A stretch of 5,965 nucleotides of DNA, taken from contig JAQBPS010000685.1 in the NCBI GenBank assembly GCA_028287415.1, forward strand, positions 1 through 5,965, in the 5' to 3' direction. Each line of letters starts with the position of its first letter. Position 1 is the stretch's first letter. Below are positions 1 through 5,482 of this stretch, one piece after another. The translations under genes and the position numbers were made by a program. The notes beneath the pieces are model-generated. The model saw nothing but the letters and a program-made list of their open reading frames with translations. It was not told the origin of the DNA and made no database searches. Origin of the DNA: Bacillota bacterium (GTDB lineage Bacteria; Bacillota; Sulfobacillia; Symbiobacteriales; Symbiobacteriaceae).

Positions 1-572
1 ATATTCCCGTGATCAACGGGTTGACGGATCTGGAGCACCCCTGTCAGGTGATGGCGGACCTGCTCACGATCGAGGAGAAGAAGGGCCGGCTGGGTGGGCT
101 GAAGCTCGCCTACGTCGGGGACGGCAACAACATGGCCCATAGCCTCATGGATGGTGGCGCCAAATTCGGCATGCACGTTGCCGTGGCCTGCCCGGCTGGC
201 TTTGAGCCCAACCCCGGCGTGCTGGAGCGGGCACAGCGGGTGGCGGTGATGAACGGGGGCTCGGTCGCGGTCCTGCACGACCCGGTTACAGCCGTGCAGG
301 GCGCCGATGTGGTCTACACGGACGTGTGGGCGAGCATGGGGCAGGAGGCGGAGGCGGCCCAGCGGCGGCAGTGCTTCGGCGATTTCCAGGTGAATGGCCC
401 GCTGATGAGACTGGCCAGGCAGGACGCGATCTTCCTCCACTGCCTGCCGGCCCACCGGGGCGAAGAGGTGACCGCCGACGTGATCGACGGGCCGCAGTCC
501 GTGGTCTTCGATCAAGCGGAAAACCGGCTGCATGTCCAGAAGGCGATCATGGCTGTGACCATGGCAGGCTGA
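1..572 (+). CDS. argF: Ornithine carbamoyltransferase, C-terminal part (5' end outside window)
   Basis: The product transfers the carbamoyl group from carbamoyl phosphate to ornithine, giving citrulline in cytoplasmic arginine biosynthesis. The reading frame is already open at the window edge (codons from base 3, IPVINGLTDLEHPCQ), so the GTG at base 9 is an internal valine and not the start. About 189 residues remain, roughly the last 60% of a protein that is usually 305-320 residues long. Visible family motifs in order are LEHPCQ in the first segment (active-site region), GDGNNMAHS (ornithine domain), DVWASMGQE (the SMG-type ornithine-binding loop) and FLHCLPAHRGEEV, which holds the active-site cysteine. 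The carbamoyl-phosphate-binding STRT motif would lie upstream of the window. An anabolic ArgF is the default reading; a catabolic ArcB cannot be excluded without the neighbouring genes. The gene ends at TGA 570-572 and is followed within 10 bases by a strong hairpin. Confidence 0.95.
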   Translation, partial: IPVINGLTDLEHPCQVMADLLTIEEKKGRLGGLKLAYVGDGNNMAHSLMDGGAKFGMHVAVACPAGFEPNPGVLERAQRVAVMNGGSVAVLHDPVTAVQGADVVYTDVWASMGQEAEAAQRRQCFGDFQVNGPLMRLARQDAIFLHCLPAHRGEEVTADVIDGPQSVVFDQAENRLHVQKAIMAVTMAG

Positions 573-579
573 TCATGCG

Positions 580-635
580 CCGACGATGAGACTGCCCTGA
601 CCGGTACCACCCGGTCAGGGCAGTTTCATTGTCGG
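580..635 (+). terminator. Long hairpin terminator after argF
   Basis: A perfect 14-bp stem (591-604 with 611-624, arm ACTGCCCTGACCGG) closes a 6-base loop. The pairing extends outward to 580/635 with two G-U wobbles, giving about 25 bp in all. Only a short T-rich run (TTTCATT) follows the GC-rich core, so it lacks a classical U-tract. It is probably an intrinsic terminator or a 3'-end-stabilising hairpin for the argF transcript. The near-symmetry means it could also act on the other strand. Confidence 0.75.
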
Positions 636-717
636 ACCCGTGATTTTCGTGCAACTAGATCTCCAGCCATGGGGTCTAAGCATTGGCGCTGGTGCGACAG
701 ACGTTTTGATAGTGCCA

Positions 718-736
718 CGAAATACACGTGATTTCG
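718..736. repeat. Small inverted repeat CGAAAT-N7-ATTTCG
   Basis: CGAAAT (718-723) and ATTTCG (731-736) form 6-bp arms around a spacer that contains the palindrome CACGTG (725-730). A related string, CGTGATTTTCG, occurs at 639-649. The dyad could be an operator for the downstream gene, but short dyads arise by chance and no regulator is identified. Confidence 0.25.
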
Positions 737-825
737 GCGATTAATCTAACAGGTAAAATCGTGAAGCGCACCGAATACGCATTGGGACGGTTGATGGACT
801 CGCAACGGCTAAGCTGGCGCAATCT

Positions 826-854
826 TTGTCAAACTCTTGGCGCTAAAATTAACT
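826..854 (+). promoter_or_regulatory. Weak sigma-A-like promoter candidate for the NYN gene
   Basis: A -35-like TTGTCA (826-831, 5 of 6 to consensus) is followed after exactly 17 bases by TTAACT (849-854), a poor -10 match (3 of 6). A better -10 match, TAAAAT (844-849), lies only 12 bases from the -35, which is too close. A promoter must exist somewhere after the argF terminator. This is the best-placed candidate and would give a leader of about 30 bases. Confidence 0.3.
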
Positions 855-890
855 AGCACTCTGTGGTAAATTTAATGGAGGTAATGATTG

Positions 891-2492
891 GTGGCAACCT
901 GCGCGGTTTTTGTTGATTATGAAAACGTGTTTAAGTCACTACGTGGGCAGAATATCAACATCACGCATAAACAACTCGCAGAAATCTTCAAAGCAGAAGC
1001 CAACAAATTTGGTGAAGTGGTCTACGCGCGTGCCTACGCCCCCTGGGACATTTACCCGGAGGCTATGTCCGTGTTCGACCGCCACGATATTAAGCCCGAC
1101 TACGTCGAAGGTGGCCGGAAAGACAACGCAGACCTGGTTATGAGCCTCGAAATCCAGGAATTCCTGCGCATTCCGGGCCGCGACGCCGACACCTTTATCC
1201 TCGTCACCGGCGACGGGGACTTTGTCCATGTCATTCGGATTCTGCAACAGGAACAGAAGCGAGTGGTCGTCTGGGGTGTGGAGGGCTCGATCAGCTCCCG
1301 CCTGGCCGCGCGCGTGGCGGAACTGGTAAACATCCAGACCCTGCTGGCAGCGCACGGCATTGAGTCGGGGAATGCGAGCCATGCGGACCTGCACGGCTTC
1401 CACGTTCCGACCCGCCCCGACGGCCCTCCGTCGAAGGACAACGCCGTACGCGGCCTGATCCTGCGGTCAGAAAGCGTCATGCTGGGGCGCGGCTGGGTGC
1501 AGGTCCCGTTCCTCACGCTCATGCACGAAATGTCGACGTCGAACCTGTTCGGCAACGACAGTGAGCAGCGTCGTCTGCTGATTGTCCGCTGCCTGGAAGA
1601 CGGCGTCCTCGAGACCAAGAAGCAGCCCAACCCCAAGCGCCCCGGCACCGACACCACGTTCGTCCTCCTCAAGAAAGAGAATCCGACCGTTACTCATACG
1701 CTCAAGTGCGTGTCGAATGTCGTGCTCCATATGCGGGAGATCCTGAACTCCATGCCCGGGGCGAACTGGGTGGCGTACGGCCTGCTGGACAAAGCGATCG
1801 CCAGCGACCCGCAAATGCCACAGGGGCCGGCCGGCGAGGCCGAACGCCGCGCGTGGATCGATCTCTGCATCGCAGAGGGGCTGCTGCGGCTCGAGCGCAA
1901 GGAGAACCCGAAGAATCCGGAGTTCCCCACATCGGCGCTGTACCTCTCCGAGGAGCACGCACTGGTCCAGCAGACGGTGCCGGGCGAGAACTATACGCCC
2001 ATGCTGCGCAGGCTGATCATCCACGTTGACCACTATCTGACCCGCACCGGCTACCTCTGGATGTCCATGGGCCTGCTGCGTCAACAGCTCGGCATCTATG
2101 GGCAGCGGGACATGGAGCGGGCGATTCGCATCGCGAATGAGTCGGGCATCATCATCATCCGCCAACAGCCGAATCAGTTTGGCAGCCGGCCGACAACGGG
2201 CGCCTACTTGCAGTTCGACAATGCGATGGTGCTGGAGACCGTGAATTTGCGTAACACGGTGCTGGACGTGTTGCTGTCAGTTTATACCGGGCGGGACGTT
2301 GTCGCCCGTGAGCCGCTGGAGGATGCCCTCGCCAGTGTGGTGGGTGGGTCTGACCCCGACCAGAGCGAATGGCTCCAGCTCCTCGTCAACCACCAGGTGC
2401 TTGCCCACAGCAGCACGGCTGACGGCGAGAACGGCTACTCGCTCAACCGGCAGCATCCCGTTGTGGCCCGCCGCAACACCCTGGTTTCCTAA
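891..2492 (+). CDS. NYN (PIN-like) domain predicted ribonuclease with four C-terminal winged-helix-like modules
   Basis: Residues 1-152 match the NYN/LabA/DUF88 family, PIN-like metal-dependent nucleases thought to process RNA. Candidate metal-binding acidic residues are D9 in VDYEN, D81 in KDNADLVMSLE, and D108/D110 in LVTGDGDF; GDGDF is the family hallmark. Residues 184-525 read as four diverged copies of one ~75-85-residue module: 184-267, 274-359, 371-447 and 452-525. Each has a first helix, a turn such as GRGWV, GANWV or GYLWM, a second hydrophobic helix, and a strand ending in a motif like TxxhhLxxxxPxV (FVLLKKENPTV, LYLSEEHALV, YLQFDNAMV, YSLNRQHPVV). This pattern suggests tandem winged helices, perhaps related to the OST-HTH/LOTUS domains that occur fused to NYN domains; that is inference. 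No signal peptide or membrane segment is seen, so it is probably cytoplasmic. GGAGGT (877-882) favours GTG 891; TTG 888 is an in-frame alternative. The gene stands alone between terminators. RNA target and role are unknown. Confidence 0.9.
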   Translation: MATCAVFVDYENVFKSLRGQNINITHKQLAEIFKAEANKFGEVVYARAYAPWDIYPEAMSVFDRHDIKPDYVEGGRKDNADLVMSLEIQEFLRIPGRDADTFILVTGDGDFVHVIRILQQEQKRVVVWGVEGSISSRLAARVAELVNIQTLLAAHGIESGNASHADLHGFHVPTRPDGPPSKDNAVRGLILRSESVMLGRGWVQVPFLTLMHEMSTSNLFGNDSEQRRLLIVRCLEDGVLETKKQPNPKRPGTDTTFVLLKKENPTVTHTLKCVSNVVLHMREILNSMPGANWVAYGLLDKAIASDPQMPQGPAGEAERRAWIDLCIAEGLLRLERKENPKNPEFPTSALYLSEEHALVQQTVPGENYTPMLRRLIIHVDHYLTRTGYLWMSMGLLRQQLGIYGQRDMERAIRIANESGIIIIRQQPNQFGSRPTTGAYLQFDNAMVLETVNLRNTVLDVLLSVYTGRDVVAREPLEDALASVVGGSDPDQSEWLQLLVNHQVLAHSSTADGENGYSLNRQHPVVARRNTLVS

Positions 2493-2508
2493 GCTTAACG
2501 CTTACACG

Positions 2509-2538
2509 AACGCCACCCTCGCCAGGGTGGCGTTTTTT
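2509..2538 (+). terminator. Rho-independent terminator after the NYN gene
   Basis: A perfect 11-bp stem (AACGCCACCCT at 2509-2519 with AGGGTGGCGTT at 2524-2534) closes the tetraloop CGCC and runs into six T's (2533-2538). It lies 17 bases after the stop codon and separates the NYN gene from the fadR operon. Confidence 0.95.
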
Positions 2539-2615
2539 GTGCCTGAGGGCTTGTTACGCGAATAACTTTTGGCGGTGTTGCTCAAACAGAAGGACTATTC
2601 TTTGTGCGCTGCGAA

Positions 2616-2621
2616 TAGAAT
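2616..2621 (+). promoter_or_regulatory. Candidate -10 box of the fadR-etfBA promoter
   Basis: TAGAAT matches the sigma-A -10 consensus at five of six positions and lies in the only AT-rich part of the control region. No good -35 is found 16-18 bases upstream, so the promoter may be weak or helped by another factor. Transcription would start near 2628, inside the FadR-like operator, which would suit repression by occlusion. A flanking CTATTC (2595-2600)/GAATAG (2613-2618) inverted repeat overlaps it and may be incidental. Confidence 0.35.
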
Positions 2622-2624
2622 AGA

Positions 2625-2650
2625 ACGCTGAATGGTGATTCATTCAGTGT
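2625..2650. promoter_or_regulatory. FadR-type palindromic operator
   Basis: ACGCTGAATG (2625-2634) and CATTCAGTGT (2641-2650) are inverted repeats with one mismatched pair, separated by six bases. The core TGAATGGTGATTCATTCA (2629-2646) fits the Bacillus subtilis FadR (YsiA) operator consensus as I recall it, TGAATGAMTANTCATTCA, with both 6-base arms exact and deviations only at three central positions. It lies 40-65 bases upstream of a gene whose product closely resembles FadR. Autoregulation, relieved by long-chain acyl-CoA, is therefore the natural reading. Confidence 0.85.
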
Positions 2651-2689
2651 CCCTAGCAGCGGCGTTCGGGTCCGGGGAGGTGAGCGAGC

Positions 2690-3319
2690 GTGGCGCTAAA
2701 GAGCGGCGACAAGTACGCAGCTATCCTGGAGGCCGCCCAGACAGTGATCGCCCGGCAGGGGTATCACAGCGCACAGATCTCCAAGATTGCGGCGGAGGCA
2801 GGTGTGGCGGCGGGTACCGTCTACCTGTACTTCAAAAACAAGCCGGATCTGCTGGTGTCGCTGTTCCGGGAGCGGCTTGGCATGCTGATCGAGGGCGCCC
2901 GCACGAGCCTTACGGACGCCCGGGACGCCAGGGAGAAGCTACGTCATTTCATTTCGCAGCACCTGCGGTCGCTGGCGGCCCGGCGGGAACTGGCGGTAGT
3001 GACTCAGATTGAAATGCGCCAGGCGGACAGCAGTGTGCAGCACGAGATCAGCCAGATCATGAAGGGCTACTTCCGGGTGATCGACGAGATCATCGAGGAG
3101 GGGCAGGCGTCGGGACTATTTCGGCGCTCGGTCGAGCCATTGCAGATCCGGAACCTGGTGTTTGGCACGATTGACCAGACGGTCACCGCCTGGGTGCTGT
3201 CAGGCTTCAAGTTCGATCTCGAGGCGCTGGCGGAGCCCACATTTGCGCTGATCACAGGCGGTCTGTGCATAACTTCAGAAGGGGGAACGCAGAAGCATGG
3301 AGATTCTGGTGCTGCTTAA
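2690..3319 (+). CDS. fadR: TetR-family fatty acid degradation regulator FadR
   Basis: This is a DNA-binding repressor of beta-oxidation genes, released by long-chain acyl-CoA in the Bacillus family. The N-terminal TetR helix-turn-helix is clear at residues 27-49 (SKIAAEAGVAAGTVYLYFKN). The ligand domain keeps stretches typical of Bacillus FadR: LAVVTQIEMRQ, a region ending in MKGYFRVIDEI, and FGTIDQTVTAWV. At 209 residues it is somewhat longer than the ~194 of B. subtilis FadR; the extra length is a C-terminal tail that overlaps etfB. GTG 2690 is chosen because GGGGAGG (2674-2680) lies 9 bases upstream and the protein then begins at the usual place before the first helix. It is the first gene of a fadR-etfB-etfA operon, as in the Bacillus lcfA-fadR-fadB-etfBA order, and a matching operator lies just upstream. 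Confidence 0.93.
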   Translation: MALKSGDKYAAILEAAQTVIARQGYHSAQISKIAAEAGVAAGTVYLYFKNKPDLLVSLFRERLGMLIEGARTSLTDARDAREKLRHFISQHLRSLAARRELAVVTQIEMRQADSSVQHEISQIMKGYFRVIDEIIEEGQASGLFRRSVEPLQIRNLVFGTIDQTVTAWVLSGFKFDLEALAEPTFALITGGLCITSEGGTQKHGDSGAA

Positions 3320-4052
3320 GCAAACCTTTGACACGGAAGCGAAAGTGACTGTGAAGGATGGCCGGATTCTGGATGATGACGCCACCCTGGTGATCAATCC
3401 CTACGACGAGTATGCGGTGGAGGAGGGCCTGAAGCTCCGGGAGGCCGGCGGGGGCACCGTGACGGTCGTCTCTGTGGGCGGCGACCGGGTGGAGGAGGCC
3501 CTCCGCCGTGCGCTCGCCATGGGTGCCGACGAGGCAGCATTGATCGAGGCGCCCGCCGGTGCCGACGAGTTCACCACCGCCAGCCTGCTCGCAGCTTGGG
3601 CCAGGGGCAAGCAGTTCGATATCGTCCTGGCAGGCAATGTATCCGTGGATACGGGCGCAGGTCAGACCGCCCTGCGCTTTGCGGAAGCGATGAACCTCCC
3701 GCATGCCGCTGCCGCTCTCAAGCTGGAGGTGGCGGGCAACAAGGCGACGGTCCACCGGGACGCCGAGGGCGACACCGAGGTCGTGGAGGTGCCGCTGCCC
3801 GCTTTGATCACAGCCCAGCAGGGGCTGAACGAGCCCCGCTACCCTTCGGTGCCCGGCATCATGAAGGCGAAGCGGAAGAGCATCGCCCGGGTCGGCGCTG
3901 CCGAACTGGGCGTCGATGCCCCTGCCCGCACGGAGGTCACCTCGGTCTTTCAGGCCCAGCAGAACCGGCGCAACACCATCATCAAGGGCTCTCCTGCTGA
4001 GCAGGCGAAGCAGCTGACAGAACTGCTGCGCGGCGAGGCGAAGGTCATCTAA
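3297..4052 (+). CDS. etfB: Electron transfer flavoprotein, beta subunit
   Basis: This is the small subunit of the cytoplasmic ETF heterodimer, which takes electrons from acyl-CoA dehydrogenases and passes them towards the quinone pool; in this family it binds AMP or a second nucleotide. The 251-residue length is typical. It begins MEILVLLKQTFDTEAKV, the usual EtfB N terminus, has NPYDEYAVEEGLKLRE near residues 35-50, and carries the EtfB signature LPALITAQQGLNEPRYPS followed by VPGIMKAKRK around residues 165-195. ATG 3297 is preceded by GAAGGGGG (3278-3285). The gene overlaps the end of fadR by 23 bases in a different frame, which implies translational coupling. The sequence alone does not show whether this ETF is conventional or electron-bifurcating; the fadR/fadN setting favours the conventional beta-oxidation type. 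Confidence 0.97.
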   Translation: MEILVLLKQTFDTEAKVTVKDGRILDDDATLVINPYDEYAVEEGLKLREAGGGTVTVVSVGGDRVEEALRRALAMGADEAALIEAPAGADEFTTASLLAAWARGKQFDIVLAGNVSVDTGAGQTALRFAEAMNLPHAAAALKLEVAGNKATVHRDAEGDTEVVEVPLPALITAQQGLNEPRYPSVPGIMKAKRKSIARVGAAELGVDAPARTEVTSVFQAQQNRRNTIIKGSPAEQAKQLTELLRGEAKVI

Positions 4053-4072
4053 AAAGGGAGGGCACAAGCGCT

Positions 4073-5044
4073 ATGGCACGCAACGTACTGGTATTGGCCG
4101 AGATCCGGAACGGGGCTCTGCGCCCGGTCTCCTTTGAATGTATCGCTGCCGGGCGGACGGTTGCTGAGGGTGGCACGGTCACGGCGGCTCTGATCGGCGA
4201 GGGCGCCGGTTTCGCCGATGATCTGATCCACCGGGGCGCCGACAAGGTGGTCACGGTGACGGGCGACGGGCTGGAGAGCTACACCCCGGACGGCTGGGTG
4301 GGGGCGCTTCAGAGTGTCTGCCTCGAACTGAAGCCGGACGTGGTCTTCCTGGGCCACACGGGCATCGGGCGGGACCTGGCGCCCCGCTTTGCCATGCGCA
4401 ACACCGCCGGCATGGTTTCCGACGTGACGGACCTGAAACTCGAGGGCGACCAGATTCTCTTCACCCGCCCCGTCTACGCCGGTAAGGCCTTCGTCACGCA
4501 GATCGTCAAGCAGGGCCTGATTGTCGCGACGATCCGGCCGAACAACCTCGCGGCCCTCCCGGTCGACAGCGTCCGTTCCGGCAATGTGAGCGAAATGGCG
4601 GCGCCGGCGCTGGATTTGCGCACGGTCATCAAGGAGATCGTCCGCAACACGGCAGGCGGGGTAGACCTCACCTCCGCAAAGATCGTTGTGTCGGGCGGCC
4701 GCGGCGTCAAGAGCGCGGAGGGCTTCAAGCCACTCCGGGAGCTGGCTGTGGTCCTGGGCGCCGCAGTGGGCGCCTCCCGGGCGGCCGCAGACGCGGGCTA
4801 CTGCGACTACGCGATGCAGGTCGGCCAGACCGGCAAGACAGTCACCCCCGACCTGTACATCGCCTGCGGCATCTCAGGTGCCATCCAGCACCTGGCCGGC
4901 ATGAGCGCCTCCAAGGTGATCGTGGCAATCAATAAGGATCCCGAAGCGCCTATCTTTAAGGTCGCTGACTACGGCATCGTCGGGGACCTGTTCGAGGTGG
5001 TGCCGCTCCTGACCCAGGAGTTCAAGACCCTGCTCGGTCGCTAA
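4073..5044 (+). CDS. etfA: Electron transfer flavoprotein, alpha subunit (FAD-binding)
   Basis: This is the partner of EtfB and carries the catalytic FAD. The full length is 323 residues, normal for the family. The N-terminal half (to about residue 190) is the adenine-nucleotide-hydrolase-like domain, with [14 protein letters not shown] near 92-105. The C-terminal FAD domain holds the hallmark motifs SGGRG (207-211), ASRAAADAG (234-242), QVGQTGKTV (249-257), GISGAIQH (266-273), INKDP (286-290) and ADYGIVGD (298-305). ATG 4073 has GGGAGGG (4056-4062) 10 bases upstream, and only 20 bases separate it from the etfB stop, so both subunits come from one transcript. No terminator hairpin with a U-tract directly follows; the palindromic element begins about 45 bases downstream. 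Confidence 0.97.
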   Translation: MARNVLVLAEIRNGALRPVSFECIAAGRTVAEGGTVTAALIGEGAGFADDLIHRGADKVVTVTGDGLESYTPDGWVGALQSVCLELKPDVVFLGHTGIGRDLAPRFAMRNTAGMVSDVTDLKLEGDQILFTRPVYAGKAFVTQIVKQGLIVATIRPNNLAALPVDSVRSGNVSEMAAPALDLRTVIKEIVRNTAGGVDLTSAKIVVSGGRGVKSAEGFKPLRELAVVLGAAVGASRAAADAGYCDYAMQVGQTGKTVTPDLYIACGISGAIQHLAGMSASKVIVAINKDPEAPIFKVADYGIVGDLFEVVPLLTQEFKTLLGR

Positions 5045-5190
5045 GCACAACTCCCGCAGCATTACCTGGTTTCACCCACAAAAAACATGGGGCAGGCGCC
5101 GTGTCGGCGCCGGACAGGGATACCTCGGCAGCGCATCGTGAGACGGAGCGTACGGGCAGTTAGCTACCTGCCTCGCCGTTTTCCCCTCTC

Positions 5191-5211
5191 GGCGTTTCCG
5201 GCGGAAACGCC
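5191..5211. repeat. Near-perfect palindrome inside the 5088-5466 element
   Basis: GGCGTTTCC (5191-5199) and GGAAACGCC (5203-5211) are perfect inverted arms around GGC. The palindrome extends one more base on each side of the centre at the DNA level. As RNA it gives a 9-bp stem with a 3-base loop. Confidence 0.8.
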
Positions 5212-5223
5212 TGCCGGGCTCGT

Positions 5224-5254
5224 GCGACTAACGTCGCCCTCGGGCGGTGCGCCC
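5224..5254. repeat. Two adjacent small hairpins inside the element
   Basis: GCGAC-TAAC-GTCGC (5224-5237) is followed directly by GGGCG-GTG-CGCCC (5242-5254). An alternative fold pairs CGCCC (5235-5239) with GGGCG (5242-5246). Their clustering supports a folded nucleic acid rather than coding sequence. Confidence 0.6.
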
Positions 5255-5333
5255 CTCAAAGGCGGTCCCTTAACAACGGTTCCGAAAACGGCGCCGCTTA
5301 AAGGCACAGCTTACCCCCGCCTCGTCAAACCCC

Positions 5334-5376
5334 CACCGTTTCCGAGTCGGGTAATTTCCGCTTGACGGAAACGGTG
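5334..5376. repeat. Perfect 11-bp inverted repeat with 21-base loop inside the element
   Basis: CACCGTTTCCG (5334-5344) pairs perfectly with CGGAAACGGTG (5366-5376). The loop contains a minor CGG/CCG pairing (5348-5350 with 5358-5360). CTTTTCC follows on the + strand, too few T's for a confident terminator. The arms share the GTTTCCG word with the 5191-5211 palindrome. Confidence 0.75.
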
Positions 5377-5482
5377 CGGCTTTTCCTTCGGCTCTGCCCG
5401 TAGTGGAGTATCACGGGTCGCGGCCGGGGTATCCCTGCCCGGCGCCGCCGCCCACGTCCCGCCCCAAAAAGGAGGCGACAGA

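Larger units (their letters stand above)
636..876. other. AT-richer intergenic region between argF and the NYN gene
   Basis: This stretch holds no convincing gene. A GTG-initiated frame at 761-856 (31 residues, reading KRTEYALGRLMDSQRLSWRN in its first part) has only a weak AGGT upstream. It faintly resembles the first helices of an XRE-type HTH, but it is too short to be called a gene. A small dyad lies at 718-736 and a weak promoter candidate at 826-854. Base composition is clearly poorer in GC than the neighbouring genes, and this continues into the first ~130 bases of the NYN gene (about 41% GC over 901-1020). Confidence 0.5.
5088..5466. repeat. Palindromic element with long imperfect terminal inverted repeats (MITE-like or structured RNA)
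   Basis: The 438-bp gap between etfA and fadN is dominated by one inverted-repeat structure. CGGCGCCGGACAGGGATACC (5105-5124) is the reverse complement of 5428-5447 at 19 of 20 positions. The pairing continues inward with gaps to 5159/5394, about 43 of 55 positions in total, ending in a perfect TACGGGCAG match. Outer ends TGGGGC (5088-5093) and GCCCCA (5461-5466) also pair. Inside lie several local hairpins and repeated GTTTCCG/CGGAAAC words. No transposase or convincing protein is encoded, and no clear target-site duplication is seen. A non-autonomous mobile element or dispersed repeat is one reading; a multi-branched RNA closed by a long stem is another. The right end abuts the fadN ribosome binding site. 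Confidence 0.6.

Noticed and set aside
888..890. TTG as the start codon of the NYN gene
   Set aside because: It is in frame and has a usable spacing of 5 bases from GGAGGT, but GTG 891 is a more usual start with a better 8-base spacing. The difference is one residue and TTG cannot be ruled out.
1467..2165. 232-codon open frame on the - strand opposite the NYN gene
   Set aside because: It lies wholly antisense to a well-supported gene, has the Arg/His/Asp-rich composition typical of shadow frames, and has no recognisable domain.
2595..2618. CTATTC/GAATAG inverted repeat as a second operator
   Set aside because: The arms are only 6 bp with a 12-base spacer, made of common AT-rich promoter words, and unlike the FadR consensus.
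3252..4067. 271-codon open frame on the - strand opposite etfB
   Set aside because: It is a mirror frame of a high-GC gene. The + strand product is unmistakably EtfB, and the antisense translation matches no recognisable family.
5087..5365. 92-codon + strand frame in the etfA-fadN gap
   Set aside because: It coincides with the palindromic element, is rich in Pro/Arg, has no ribosome binding site (AAAAAACATG upstream) and no known motif; the open frame follows from the GC-rich repeat.
5362..5367. TTGACG as a -35 box for fadN
   Set aside because: It is a 5/6 match, but no acceptable -10 lies 15-19 bases downstream, and the bases belong to the loop and arm of the 5334-5376 hairpin.
5221..5447. 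Group II intron remnant
   Set aside because: GTGCGAC at 5222-5228 recalls the GTGYG 5' end, but no domain V-like hairpin or maturase sequence is visible, and the long inverted repeat lies outside this start.
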